DNA of 64,000 nucleotides from Christensenella sp. UBA4675 (lineage in GTDB: Bacteria; Bacillota; Clostridia; Christensenellales; Borkfalkiaceae). A program made the translations under genes and the position numbers. The stretch is from NCBI GenBank assembly GCA_002405165.1, contig DHLF01000005.1, positions 56,797 to 120,796 of the forward strand, read 5' to 3'. This document shows, piece by piece, positions 25,657 through 34,946 of the stretch. The notes beneath the pieces were generated by a model. The model was not told where the DNA came from and searched no databases. It was given only the letters and a program-made list of their open reading frames with translations. Numbering within the stretch: the stretch's first letter is position 1; every line of letters starts with the position of its first letter.

Positions 25657-28600
25657 TTAGTTTGACAACTCCTCGATTTTATCGATTTCTTTTTTGATTG
25701 CATTTATAACTTTATTTTTATTTAACCACCAATCCCTACTCCATACTCTGTAAATATTCCAACCGCGACTTTGCATAAACGTCGGGTGATATACGTCTCT
25801 TTCTAGGACGCTTTCGCTACTGTCTTTTGCCGAATAATCGAATTCTATACCCAAAATATATTTATCTTTACGCTTATTGTAAATTGCCAAAGGAAGTTTG
25901 TAGTCGGCATTACCGATATTTCTTTCTACCGTATAACCTTCTTCTTTCAGTAACTTTTCAATTTCGCTAGCCATTTTACCGTTTAAGTCATCGCCTTGCA
26001 ATTGCTTGTCCGGTAATAGATTGTCCAAAATAATCGAAGTTTCTACTTTGTTCCCGCTTGCAACCGCTCTAACATATTTTAGATATTCCTTAAACAGTTT
26101 CGGTCCCATATTTTTAGTGCCGGCAACGTTAAGTTCTTCCGGTTCGATACTTGTAACGATATATATTTTTTGTTTTGCTCTGGTAATAGCAACGTTTAAA
26201 CGATTTTCTCCGCCTTCGTTTGAAAGTGAACCGAATCTTGCGACAACCTTGCCGTATTCGTTTTGAGCATATCCCGTAGAGAATATAATTATATCACGTT
26301 CGTCGCCCTGTACGTTTTCTAGGTTTTTAATAAACAAACTTACGTCTTCGCCATTTTCTTTTCTGTTTCGTTCTAACAGTAACGCCATTTTAAACTCAGG
26401 ATCTTGTCTTTCCAACTTATCTATTGCGTCTTCAATAGCATTTTCTTGCTCGATATTAAAAGTAATAATACCGATAGTACCCGTACGTTTTTTATTTTTT
26501 AACAATTTTGCAAGTAAGTTGGTTACGGTTTGGGCTTCTTTCTCGTTTTTAGCACCTATCCACCTGCCATCGACTTTGATACGTTCAATAGGACTTTCTT
26601 TATTATTTTTGGAAATATCCGGAGCAATTTGTAATTTCTTACCGTAAAAAGCATAGTTACTGAAATTAATTAAAGATTCGCTTCTGCTACGATAATGGTA
26701 AGTAAGGTTGCTACTAAAATATCTGCTTGTAGCAAGGTCTAGTAAACTCTCTACTTCCAAAGCCGCTTGGGTAGAATAGTCTAAATCGTCTAAATCTTCG
26801 TTCCCCATATAACGTTTTAAAAAGGTCGCCGTCGGTCTTAATTGTTTGCTGTCGCCGGCAACGATTATATGTTTACCGCGATAAATACACGGAAGAGTGT
26901 TTTCGACAAATACTTGTGACGCTTCGTCAAATACCACGTAGTCAAACATTTCACGTTCAAGCGGTAAAATTTGACTTGCAATTTCCGGACTTAATAAGAA
27001 ACACGGGAATAATTTTAACAAATAATCTTTATATACCTGCATGCATTTTCTTATAGGCCATAAATTTTGTTGTTTCGATATTTGATACAAAAAATTTTTG
27101 CTGTTTTCCGGATTTCGGTAAAAGTATTCTTTGTATTCGTTAGCATTTTTCTCATAACATAATTGCTTGTTAAATGTTAGTTGTTCGCCTTTTAAACTAA
27201 TAATTCTATTGCGAATATTAACAAAATCTGCAAGTTTTGAAAGTTCTTCTTTATGTTTATTTTCTAAACTAATAATTTCATTGTAAGTTCTAAATACGGT
27301 TATCTTATTAACTATATATTTAAAACCCTTATAGTTGTCACTGTTTTTATAAGCAAACTTTAAAATAGATTTTTCAGACTCCGTAAGTTCGTTTAAGCAT
27401 ATATTGATATCCCTAATTTCAACGTAATCGCTTAATGCTTTGCCTAACATTTTTAAGTACATTGTATTACCCGATACAATATTATCCAGCGTTAACAAGT
27501 ACCCTTTGGGTTCTAACACTTTTTTCAATACTTCATAACCTGCAATATATTGTTTAAGGTCTTCTAAGGTGTCGTTAAACGTGCTTTCGATTTCCTTTTC
27601 TATCTTATTAACCTTATGTTTTACAAACGGATACATCGGCAATACAACATGGCTTACGTTAAGTTTAGAATATAATGACGGGTATTGTGTTGTGGCTATA
27701 AATTTTGTTAAAGGACGGTAATTAATATTTTCGCTATCGGTGTGTTCTAGGTAATAACTTAATAAATCTCTTGCATAAGGACGTTTGGTCATATCAAACG
27801 GAATAAATTTATTGGACGCCACGCTTTTAATAAGATTTTGGGCTTGATTTAACGTATGTATATCGATATCGCTCTTTATATAATCAATTAAAGGATTGAT
27901 TTGTTTTTTTTCTAAAAATTTATAGTACAAATCGTCTTTTTTCTTGTCTTTAATAAGTTTTTGCGCTTCGGTTATTTCGTTAAAGTCCATATCCATAAGC
28001 TCTTTTGTTTGAAACATATTTTTATAAATAGCATAATCTTTGCTATGTTTACCGATAATTTCGCTATTGGCATACATCTGTTGTAAAGTCAATCCGAAGG
28101 GTTGTTGTTCAAACAAAATGTTATTAATGGTATCGAGTTCGGCACTTTCATTATCGATTTGATTTTGTAATTCATGGAATTTATCTAAAAATGCAGTTCC
28201 TTCGATTTGCATTATAGCTTCATGTTCTTGTTTTGCTTTTTGATAAAATTCGGATTTGGCTTTATCGCTGTCTGCTATTATAATTGCTTTTTGATTAAGT
28301 GTTGCAAGACGATTATAAACAACGTCGAGCGCCGCCTTTTTTTGACTTACGACCAAAACTTTTTTACCCTTTGTAAGAGCGTCGGTTATAACGTTAACTA
28401 TGGTTTGACTTTTACCTGTTCCCGGTGGCCCGTAAATAACCATGTTAAAGTTTTTATTAAGGTTTTTAATTGTCTGTTGTTGGGCATAGTCCAAAAAACT
28501 AATCGGAAAAATATCCGTAGATATTTTCTTACTCTTTTTTGGTTGTTTCGTAAACAAAAGTTCTTCTATAGCAGGAGTAGTAAGCTGTTTCTTTTCCAAA

Positions 28601-29445
28601 ACTTCGTAGTCGTTATATATGCTATTGGTCATTGGAAATCTACCCATAACGCAATAATTTTTTACTTCCAGGCTTTTATATTTTACTTTTGTAACGGGTT
28701 CGAACGGTACAAACTCCGTTTGTTTAGAATATCTGACGTTAATATCAAATTTTTTTAAATAATCGATAACGTCTTCGACTTTTTTAAATCCGCAAGATTT
28801 TAAGTTGTCGAACTCGGTTTCTAGGTCATCTATATTTAAATGTTTTTGTGTGGCATATGCAAACAACAATACTTTATTAAGTTTAATAGGTTCGTCGGAC
28901 AACAACTCAATAGTTGCCGTGGTGTCGTTTTCAATATTGACAGTAATCGAAAATAATATTAACGGCGCTCTGACTTCAAGGTCTTTTCCGATATATCCTT
29001 CTACAAACGGATAGCCGACATAAAGTTCGTATCTGCCAGTTTCACGCTCAAACTCTTCTATCTCACGTTTTAACTGCTTTAAACAATTAATTTCGTGAAT
29101 CATAGCACGTTTTAGTTCTTGATTTTTAGCTCTTTCTATCTTTAAATAGTCGGTTTTTTCTTCGCCGGATTCGTTTACGTAAGTAGTCTTATATTTTGAC
29201 AATTTTTTTTCTACGTTTATTTTTTTGTATATAAAATCTTTTCTGTCTTTTCCGATAACTTCAAATTCCAGTTTTTTACCCGACCATAAAAAGTCTATCA
29301 GTGAATCGGCAATTTTTTCGTCTTTTGCAAACAAGTTACCTAAGTCATAGCTAAATTTATTGGTAACCCTTTTAGAATAAAGACTTCTATTTTTACCACT
29401 AATTTCTATCAATCTTTGTTTGTAGTGTTTATATATTTTACTCAT
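25657..29445 (-). CDS. DUF4011-type superfamily 1 helicase with C-terminal Vsr/MTES_1575-type nuclease (putative defence protein)
   Basis: A 1262-residue protein. Residues 1-150 resemble DUF4011. Walker A (GPPGTGKSQTIVNVI) is near residue 340. A helical insertion of about 480 residues separates it from Walker B (VVFDEASQ) near 840. Then GDSKQLRP, HYRSRSESL, VQGDERDIIIF and LNVAITRAKQ complete a UPF1-like SF1 helicase. Residues about 1165-1262 form a PD-(D/E)XK nuclease of the Vsr/REase_MTES_1575 type: GIEFDYSAKD, LERDVYH, then GWNIYRVWSRDWW. The architecture resembles helicase-Vsr proteins reported in antiphage screens (the Hhe system). Activity here is inference. It stands alone between the housekeeping genes clpX and proS with its own terminator, as a single-gene insertion would. 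No integrase or direct repeat was seen. Confidence 0.87.
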   Translation of the reverse strand: MSKIYKHYKQRLIEISGKNRSLYSKRVTNKFSYDLGNLFAKDEKIADSLIDFLWSGKKLEFEVIGKDRKDFIYKKINVEKKLSKYKTTYVNESGEEKTDYLKIERAKNQELKRAMIHEINCLKQLKREIEEFERETGRYELYVGYPFVEGYIGKDLEVRAPLILFSITVNIENDTTATIELLSDEPIKLNKVLLFAYATQKHLNIDDLETEFDNLKSCGFKKVEDVIDYLKKFDINVRYSKQTEFVPFEPVTKVKYKSLEVKNYCVMGRFPMTNSIYNDYEVLEKKQLTTPAIEELLFTKQPKKSKKISTDIFPISFLDYAQQQTIKNLNKNFNMVIYGPPGTGKSQTIVNVITDALTKGKKVLVVSQKKAALDVVYNRLATLNQKAIIIADSDKAKSEFYQKAKQEHEAIMQIEGTAFLDKFHELQNQIDNESAELDTINNILFEQQPFGLTLQQMYANSEIIGKHSKDYAIYKNMFQTKELMDMDFNEITEAQKLIKDKKKDDLYYKFLEKKQINPLIDYIKSDIDIHTLNQAQNLIKSVASNKFIPFDMTKRPYARDLLSYYLEHTDSENINYRPLTKFIATTQYPSLYSKLNVSHVVLPMYPFVKHKVNKIEKEIESTFNDTLEDLKQYIAGYEVLKKVLEPKGYLLTLDNIVSGNTMYLKMLGKALSDYVEIRDINICLNELTESEKSILKFAYKNSDNYKGFKYIVNKITVFRTYNEIISLENKHKEELSKLADFVNIRNRIISLKGEQLTFNKQLCYEKNANEYKEYFYRNPENSKNFLYQISKQQNLWPIRKCMQVYKDYLLKLFPCFLLSPEIASQILPLEREMFDYVVFDEASQVFVENTLPCIYRGKHIIVAGDSKQLRPTATFLKRYMGNEDLDDLDYSTQAALEVESLLDLATSRYFSSNLTYHYRSRSESLINFSNYAFYGKKLQIAPDISKNNKESPIERIKVDGRWIGAKNEKEAQTVTNLLAKLLKNKKRTGTIGIITFNIEQENAIEDAIDKLERQDPEFKMALLLERNRKENGEDVSLFIKNLENVQGDERDIIIFSTGYAQNEYGKVVARFGSLSNEGGENRLNVAITRAKQKIYIVTSIEPEELNVAGTKNMGPKLFKEYLKYVRAVASGNKVETSIILDNLLPDKQLQGDDLNGKMASEIEKLLKEEGYTVERNIGNADYKLPLAIYNKRKDKYILGIEFDYSAKDSSESVLERDVYHPTFMQSRGWNIYRVWSRDWWLNKNKVINAIKKEIDKIEELSN

Positions 29446-29663
29446 AATTTACCTTCCGAAAAAATATTAACATATCTATTAAAAAAAATAAAGAATTAAC
29501 ATAAATTATTATAATTTTATTAAACATGACAAAATATTTTAAATAACTACAATTATTGTATAATAAAAAACATAAATTAAGCAATAAAATAAAAGGATGT
29601 TTTTGATTATATTGTTTTATATTTATCAAAAGTAAAAACTTAACCGAATATTTTGAAAAAACA
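29446..29663. other. very AT-rich upstream region of the helicase-nuclease gene
   Basis: Apart from the short TTCGGAAGG ribosome-site region just before the start codon, this stretch is almost pure A/T. A 63-codon minus ORF through it has no ribosome site and looks spurious. It probably carries the promoter, but no -35/-10 pair with good spacing could be fixed. Confidence 0.45.
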
Positions 29664-29704
29664 CATAAAAAGGAACATTGCTTTTAACTATACAATGTCC
29701 CTTA
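29664..29704 (-). terminator. intrinsic terminator of clpX
   Basis: Stem AAGGGACATTG / CAATGTTCCTT on the minus strand (one mismatch), 12-base loop, followed by TTTTTATG. Confidence 0.7.
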
Positions 29705-29750
29705 TTTTTGGATTATTTCAAAAAACTAACCCTTTCTCGCTTAGATTTAA

Positions 29751-30992
29751 TTAAGCTATTTCTTTATGAACTATTTTTGGTTTTTCTTTACCTTCTACAA
29801 CGTCTTTGTCTATTACGACTTCTTCTACCGTTTCATCCGAAGGTACGTCGTACATACAATCTAACATTAAGTTTTCAAATATGGTTCTAAGTCCCCTTGC
29901 TCCCGTTTTTAGCTCTATCGCTTTATGCGCAATGGCTTTAACGGCTTCGTCCTTAACGGTAAGATTTACCCCGTCTACTTCAAACAGTTTAGAGTATTGT
30001 TTAATGAGCGCGTTTTTAGGTTCGGTCATAATGGAAACCAACGCTTCTTCCGTTAACGCGTTTAAAGAAACCGTAATCGGAATTCTGCCGACAAGTTCGG
30101 GAATAAGACCGAAGTTTGTTAAATCTTGTGGTTGTAAATCTTCAAGTAAATTGCTTTCTTTTTCGTTTTTTAAGTCTATACTTGTACCAAATCCCATTCC
30201 GTAAGAACTTTTGCGTTTAGCAATGATTTTATCTATTCCGACAAACGCTCCCCCGCATATAAACAATATGTTTGTGGTATCTATTTTAATAACTTCTTGT
30301 TGGGGGTGTTTTCTTCCGCCTTGCGGTGGAACGGACGCTACGGTTGACTCTATAATTTTAAGTAACGCTTGTTGAACGCCTTCTCCCGAAACATCTCTCG
30401 TAATAGAAGTGTTTTCGCTTTTTCTTGCAATTTTATCTATTTCGTCGATATATATAATACCTTTTTCTGCTCTTGAAACGTCGTAATCGGCGTTTTGTAT
30501 TAGCTTTAACAAAATATTTTCAACGTCTTCCCCGACGTATCCCGCTTCCGTTAAAGTAGTTGCGTCCGCAACCGCAAAAGGTACGTTTAAAATTTTAGCA
30601 AGCGTTCTGGCAAGCAACGTTTTCCCGCTACCCGTTGGCCCTAATAAAAGTATGTTGCTCTTTTCGATTTCGGTATTGTTTTTTTCGTTTTCACTTAGTA
30701 AACGAACCCTTTTATAATGATTATATACCGCTACCGACAAAACTTTTTTGGCTTTTTCCTGTCCTATTACGTATTTGTCGAGCTCTTCTTTTATTTGATT
30801 GGGTTTTAATAAATTAAGTTCCGTTTCTTCTTTAAATTTATTGTTTAAATCGAGTTCTTCTTGGCATGCGGAAATACATTCGTCGCATATAAACAACCCG
30901 TTAGGACCTGCAACCAATTGCCTTACGGCGTCTTCTTCTTTATTGCAAAAAGAACATTTGATACATCGTTCTGTATTTTTCAAATTATTCAT
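29751..30992 (-). CDS. clpX: ATP-dependent Clp protease ATP-binding subunit ClpX
   Basis: A 413-residue AAA+ unfoldase that feeds ClpP. The N-terminal zinc-binding domain has CIKCSFCNKEE and FICDECISAC. Walker A is GPTGSGKTLLARTLA near residue 117 and Walker B IIYIDEIDKIA near 180. The ClpP-contact loop is seen as IGF-like GMGFGTSI and the sensor region as ELVGRIPI. Directly downstream of clpP (18 bases), as usual. Confidence 0.97.
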   Translation of the reverse strand: MNNLKNTERCIKCSFCNKEEDAVRQLVAGPNGLFICDECISACQEELDLNNKFKEETELNLLKPNQIKEELDKYVIGQEKAKKVLSVAVYNHYKRVRLLSENEKNNTEIEKSNILLLGPTGSGKTLLARTLAKILNVPFAVADATTLTEAGYVGEDVENILLKLIQNADYDVSRAEKGIIYIDEIDKIARKSENTSITRDVSGEGVQQALLKIIESTVASVPPQGGRKHPQQEVIKIDTTNILFICGGAFVGIDKIIAKRKSSYGMGFGTSIDLKNEKESNLLEDLQPQDLTNFGLIPELVGRIPITVSLNALTEEALVSIMTEPKNALIKQYSKLFEVDGVNLTVKDEAVKAIAHKAIELKTGARGLRTIFENLMLDCMYDVPSDETVEEVVIDKDVVEGKEKPKIVHKEIA

Positions 30993-31010
30993 ATTAACTC
31001 CTTTACGTTT

Positions 31011-31598
31011 TTATCTCTTATCGTAAATTCCGTCAATTATGCCGTAATTTAACGCTTCTTCCGTCGTCATATAATTATCTCTGTCGGTATCTTTCTCTAC
31101 TTGTTCGTAGGGTTTTCCCGTATTTTCGGCTAAAATCGTGTTTAATTTCTTTTTAGTTTTTAATATTTGTTCCGCTTGAATAGAAATATCGCTTGCTTGA
31201 CCTTGCGCTCCGCCTAAAGGTTGATGAATCATTATTTCCGCGTTTTTTAAAGCAAAACGTTTGCCTTTCGTTCCGCCCGCAAGTAAAAACGCCCCCATAG
31301 AAGCTGCCATTCCTATACAAATAGTGCATACGTCGCACTTGATATATCTCATAGTGTCGTAAATTGCCATTCCCGCAGTAACTAAACCGCCCGGCGAGTT
31401 TATATACATAGCTATATCTTTAGTGGAATCTTTGGATTCCAGATATAAAAGTTGCGCCACTACGGAATTTGCAAGTTGCATATCTATTTCGTCGGCGATA
31501 AATATAACCCTGTCTTCTAACAATCTCGAATAAATGTCGTATACTCTTTCGCCCCTGTCCGACTGGTCAATTACGGTAGGTATATAATTTTTAACCAT
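31011..31598 (-). CDS. clpP: ATP-dependent Clp protease proteolytic subunit ClpP
   Basis: A 195-residue serine protease forming the tetradecameric chamber. The catalytic triad is intact: Ser in GMAASMGAFLLAGG, His in MIHQPLGGAQG, Asp in KDTDRDNYMT. The start has a short processed-type N-terminus and AGGAG ahead of the ATG. It lies between tig and clpX in the common tig-clpP-clpX order. Confidence 0.97.
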   Translation of the reverse strand: MVKNYIPTVIDQSDRGERVYDIYSRLLEDRVIFIADEIDMQLANSVVAQLLYLESKDSTKDIAMYINSPGGLVTAGMAIYDTMRYIKCDVCTICIGMAASMGAFLLAGGTKGKRFALKNAEIMIHQPLGGAQGQASDISIQAEQILKTKKKLNTILAENTGKPYEQVEKDTDRDNYMTTEEALNYGIIDGIYDKR

Positions 31599-31628
31599 TT
31601 TTACTCCTATAAATAATTTTTGAAAACA

Positions 31629-31658
31629 AAAGTTTGCAGAATTCCTTCCGCAAACTTT
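31629..31658 (-). terminator. terminator-like hairpin between tig and clpP
   Basis: Stem AAAGTTTGC / GCAAACTTT with a 12-base loop, followed on the minus strand by TGTTTTC. The T run is interrupted, so it is probably a partial terminator lowering clpPX relative to tig, or a processing site. Confidence 0.5.
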
Positions 31659-31671
31659 CCTTAGTAAATAA

Positions 31672-32958
31672 TTAAGCGATATTGTTGTTAGCCTTTAAGA
31701 AGTCGAACAATTTTTCTACTATAATAGAATGTTCTATATATTGGAACTGTCTCGGGTCCATAGATTTTTTATATTCTTCCACTTCTTTTCCGACCGATTT
31801 TGCTTGTTCGGCAACCTTCGCGTCTATTTCTTCTTGACTGGCAGTGATGTTTTCCTTTTTGATTATCTCTTCTACGACTAATTGTTGTTTAACTCTCTTT
31901 AAAGCGACTTCTTCATAACCTTTGCGGTATTCTTCCATGCTTTGTCCTAAATATTTAAGATAATCTTCTAACTTTAATCCTTGATACATCATTCTATACT
32001 CGGTTTCTTGTATAAAATAATCTATTTGTCTTTCAATCATAGCTCTGGGAATATCAACTTCCGTAGCGTCCGAAATGGCAACAATCAACTTATCTTCGGT
32101 TTCGTTATTCGCTCTCGCATCGTTTGCTTTTTTAAGTTTTTCAATCGTTTTAACTTTCCACGCTTCTAAGTTTTCTTCTCCCGTAGCTTCTTTAATGAAT
32201 TCATCGGTAACTTCGGGGAGTTCTTTAACTTTTATTTCGTGTAATTTAACGGTAAATACGGCTTCTTTGCCCTTTACTTCTTCCGAAGGATAATCGTCGG
32301 GGAATTTAACGTTAATGTCTTTTTCTTCTCCGATATTCATTCCTACGACTTGTTCTTCGAATCCGGGAATAAAAGTCTTGCTTCCTAAAACCAACGTTTG
32401 CTTTTCGGCTTTTCCGCCCGCAAATTCTACTCCGTCTATTTTTCCACAGTAATCTATTACCGTTATATCCCCGTCTTTACAAGGTCTGTCGGTAACGGAA
32501 ACTTCTCTCGAATTTCTTTCTCTTAGTCTTTCTAATTCTTTATTTACGTCGTCTTCCGTAACATTATACACAACTTTTTCGATATTTATACCCGTATACG
32601 CGCCGAGCTTAACTTCGGGTTTTACGGGGATAGTTAAACTGAACGTTACGCCGTTGTCGTCAAGCTTGTCGATTTCAACGTCGGGACGGTCTATATCTTC
32701 GATAGACTTTTCTTTGGATAAAAATTCTTCGTAATATTTGGGTAAAGCGATATTTACCGCGTCTTCGAAAAATACGCCCTTACCGTATAATTGTTCTATA
32801 ACGTGTTTGGGAGCGTGTCCTTTACGAAATCCGTGAATATTGAATTTACCTTTATTTTTATTATACGCTTCCGTTATTGCGTCCGCCCATTCTTTTGAAT
32901 CTAATGTTATTTTTGCTACAACCGTGCTTTTTTCACCGTTTTTAAAAGTGTACTTCAT
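31672..32958 (-). CDS. tig: trigger factor, ribosome-bound chaperone and prolyl isomerase
   Basis: A 428-residue chaperone. The N-terminal ribosome-binding domain contains the loop motif FRKGHAPKHVIEQLYG near residue 45. The FKBP-type isomerase domain (residues about 160-240) shows GDITVIDYCGKIDGVEF and FIPGFEEQVVGM. A long helical C-terminal domain follows. Length is typical. First gene of the tig-clpP-clpX unit. Confidence 0.97.
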   Translation of the reverse strand: MKYTFKNGEKSTVVAKITLDSKEWADAITEAYNKNKGKFNIHGFRKGHAPKHVIEQLYGKGVFFEDAVNIALPKYYEEFLSKEKSIEDIDRPDVEIDKLDDNGVTFSLTIPVKPEVKLGAYTGINIEKVVYNVTEDDVNKELERLRERNSREVSVTDRPCKDGDITVIDYCGKIDGVEFAGGKAEKQTLVLGSKTFIPGFEEQVVGMNIGEEKDINVKFPDDYPSEEVKGKEAVFTVKLHEIKVKELPEVTDEFIKEATGEENLEAWKVKTIEKLKKANDARANNETEDKLIVAISDATEVDIPRAMIERQIDYFIQETEYRMMYQGLKLEDYLKYLGQSMEEYRKGYEEVALKRVKQQLVVEEIIKKENITASQEEIDAKVAEQAKSVGKEVEEYKKSMDPRQFQYIEHSIIVEKLFDFLKANNNIA

Positions 32959-33000
32959 TTTATGCTCCTGTTTCTCGATTTTTTTGCAAATCGCTATACC

Positions 33001-33029
33001 ATTCTATCACATAAATATAAAAATGAAAA
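33001..33029 (-). promoter_or_regulatory. promoter of tig-clpP-clpX
   Basis: TTTTCA (33024-33029), 17-base spacer, TAGAAT (33001-33006). Leader of about 35 bases, with AGGAGC ahead of the tig ATG. I see no CIRCE or CtsR-type operator. Confidence 0.5.
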
Positions 33030-33057
33030 GCATTTTTTACTCTTTTTCGTTATTTAT

Positions 33058-33086
33058 TTTACTTTTTTACGAATTATATATATAAT
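33058..33086 (+). promoter_or_regulatory. promoter of rqcH
   Basis: TTTACT (33058-33063), 17-base spacer, TATAAT (33081-33086). It fires away from the tig promoter 29 bases to the left. Confidence 0.6.
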
Positions 33087-33142
33087 AGCGTTAGTCGAAA
33101 ATTTATTCTACGCGAAAAAAACCGCTAGGTAGGGAAAAAACT

Positions 33143-34819
33143 ATGGCGTTAGACGCTTTTAACATAAGCAAAACCGTTAATAAATTAAACGAACTTTTAA
33201 CGGGTGCAAAAATAAATAAGGTAAACCAACCTAATAAAGAAGAAATTACTTTATCGGTTTACTGCTGTGGAAAAACCTTAAAATTAGTTATAAGCGCGCA
33301 TGCAAAATACGCGAGAATCGCTTTAACCGACCTAAATAAAACAAATCCTCTAGTCGCGCCTAATTTTTGTATGTTACTTAGAAAACACCTATCAGGCGGA
33401 GAAATTAAAAATATAAAACAATTAGGTTGGGAAAGGATTGTAGAAATTACGATAGAAAATAAAAACGAACTGTTTGAAAAAAGCGAAAAAAAGCTTTACG
33501 TTGAAATAATGGGCAAATATTCAAACGTTATTTTATGCGAAAATTCTACGATTTTAGGCACTTTAAAAAACACAACGCTAGAAGTAAATTCGGTAAGACC
33601 GCTTTTTACGGGATTAACTTATACTTTACCTAAAAAACAAGATAAAATAGACCCGTTCGACAAAGAAAAAGCGTTAGAAATTCTTGAAAAATATAACGGT
33701 GAAAATTTAGGCGATTATTTATTTAAAAATTTTTCGGGGCTATCGGTAACGACTTCGCAAGAAATCGCTCATAGGTTTTCCAAAATTATTTCAGTTGAAA
33801 ATTTTTACGAAAATTTTGCTGATTTTTTAAGAAATTGCGAAATAAAACCTTGCATTATTACTTCTCAAAATTTTACGGATTTTTCTTGTTGCGATTTAAC
33901 TTATTTTAGCGAGCAAGAAAAAACCTTTTACGAAGATTTGCTTATTTGCCAAAAGGATTTTTTTGATAAATCGGAAAGCGAAAAAGATTTTTCTTTAAAA
34001 AAGAATTCTTTGCTAGCTAAAATTTCTTCACATTTAAAAAAAGCGGAAAAAAAGCAAGATGCAATTTTTGAAACGATTGAAAATAGCGAAAAATTCGAAC
34101 AAAACAGAATTAAAGGGGAACTAATTCTTGCAAACGTTTATCAAATAAAAAAAGGCGATAAACAAGTTGTATTATTAAACTACTACGACCAAACGCAAAT
34201 TAAAATTGATTTAGACGAAAAATTACCCCCCGCTCAAAACGCGGAAAAATATTTCAAAAAATACAATAAACAGAAAACGGCGATAAAATATGCGCAAAAA
34301 AATTTATCCGAAATTCAAGACGAAATTAAATATTTTAATTCGGTAAAATCGGAAATAATAGCTTGCGAAAATATTTCGTCTTTAAAAGACGTGGAAAGCG
34401 AAATGCAAATACAAAAACTTATTCCGCAAAAAGAAAAGCCTAAAAAAAGCGAGCCTTTTAAATATTTTTCCTATCAGGGATTTTTAATACGAATGGGTAA
34501 AAACAACGTTTCAAACGATTTATTAAGGGAAGACAGTAAGGGAAAAGATTTGTGGTTTCACGCAAAAAACTATCACTCTCCGTTCGTTGTCGCAAAATAC
34601 GAAGGAAAGGAATTTACCGATAATTTAAAATATTTTTGTGCAAGCCTTTGCGCCTACTATAGCGAAAATAGATTTAGCGATAAAACAGAAATCGACTACA
34701 CTTTAATTAAGTACGTTAAAAAACCGCCGTCGTCAAGACCGGGAAGCGTAATTTACTCCGCAAACGAAACGATTATCGCCAAACCTTTAAGTCAAAAGGA
34801 ATTTGAAATAAACCAGTAA
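33143..34819 (+). CDS. rqcH: Rqc2 homologue RqcH (NFACT protein), ribosome quality control
   Basis: A 558-residue NFACT-family protein that binds stalled 50S-peptidyl-tRNA complexes and directs C-terminal poly-alanine tailing, marking the chain for proteolysis. The N-terminal NFACT-N domain begins MALDAFNISKTVNKLNELLTGAKI with NFCMLLRKHLSGG near residue 75. A coiled coil spans about 290-430. The NFACT-R domain is seen as GKDLWFHAKNYHSPFVVAKYEG near residue 470. ClpXP, which degrades alanine-tagged proteins in Bacillus, is encoded just to the left. Confidence 0.93.
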   Translation: MALDAFNISKTVNKLNELLTGAKINKVNQPNKEEITLSVYCCGKTLKLVISAHAKYARIALTDLNKTNPLVAPNFCMLLRKHLSGGEIKNIKQLGWERIVEITIENKNELFEKSEKKLYVEIMGKYSNVILCENSTILGTLKNTTLEVNSVRPLFTGLTYTLPKKQDKIDPFDKEKALEILEKYNGENLGDYLFKNFSGLSVTTSQEIAHRFSKIISVENFYENFADFLRNCEIKPCIITSQNFTDFSCCDLTYFSEQEKTFYEDLLICQKDFFDKSESEKDFSLKKNSLLAKISSHLKKAEKKQDAIFETIENSEKFEQNRIKGELILANVYQIKKGDKQVVLLNYYDQTQIKIDLDEKLPPAQNAEKYFKKYNKQKTAIKYAQKNLSEIQDEIKYFNSVKSEIIACENISSLKDVESEMQIQKLIPQKEKPKKSEPFKYFSYQGFLIRMGKNNVSNDLLREDSKGKDLWFHAKNYHSPFVVAKYEGKEFTDNLKYFCASLCAYYSENRFSDKTEIDYTLIKYVKKPPSSRPGSVIYSANETIIAKPLSQKEFEINQ

Positions 34820-34880
34820 TTTTAAAAACGTTTGCAAGTATAATTAACTTATTAAAATAAAATCGTTTACGTTAAAATTT

Positions 34881-34918
34881 ACGGCTTTCGGGCTAGCCCG
34901 AAAGCCGTATTTATTTTA
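34881..34918. terminator. bidirectional terminator between rqcH and the pseudouridine synthase gene
   Basis: A perfect palindrome (ACGGCTTTCGGGCT and its complement, 34881-34908), then ATTTATTTT on the plus strand. The minus strand has AAATTTT after it. The two genes converge here. Confidence 0.82.
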
Positions 34919-34946
34919 AAATATTACAATAAAATTATTTAAAATC

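Noticed and set aside
28207..28758. Plus-strand ORF of 183 codons opposite the helicase
   Set aside because: Antisense to the conserved Walker A region; no ribosome site and a Phe/Tyr/Cys-rich translation typical of a reverse frame.
29438..29629. Minus-strand ORF of 63 codons upstream of the helicase-nuclease
   Set aside because: Almost pure A/T, no ribosome site, and a composition expected by chance.
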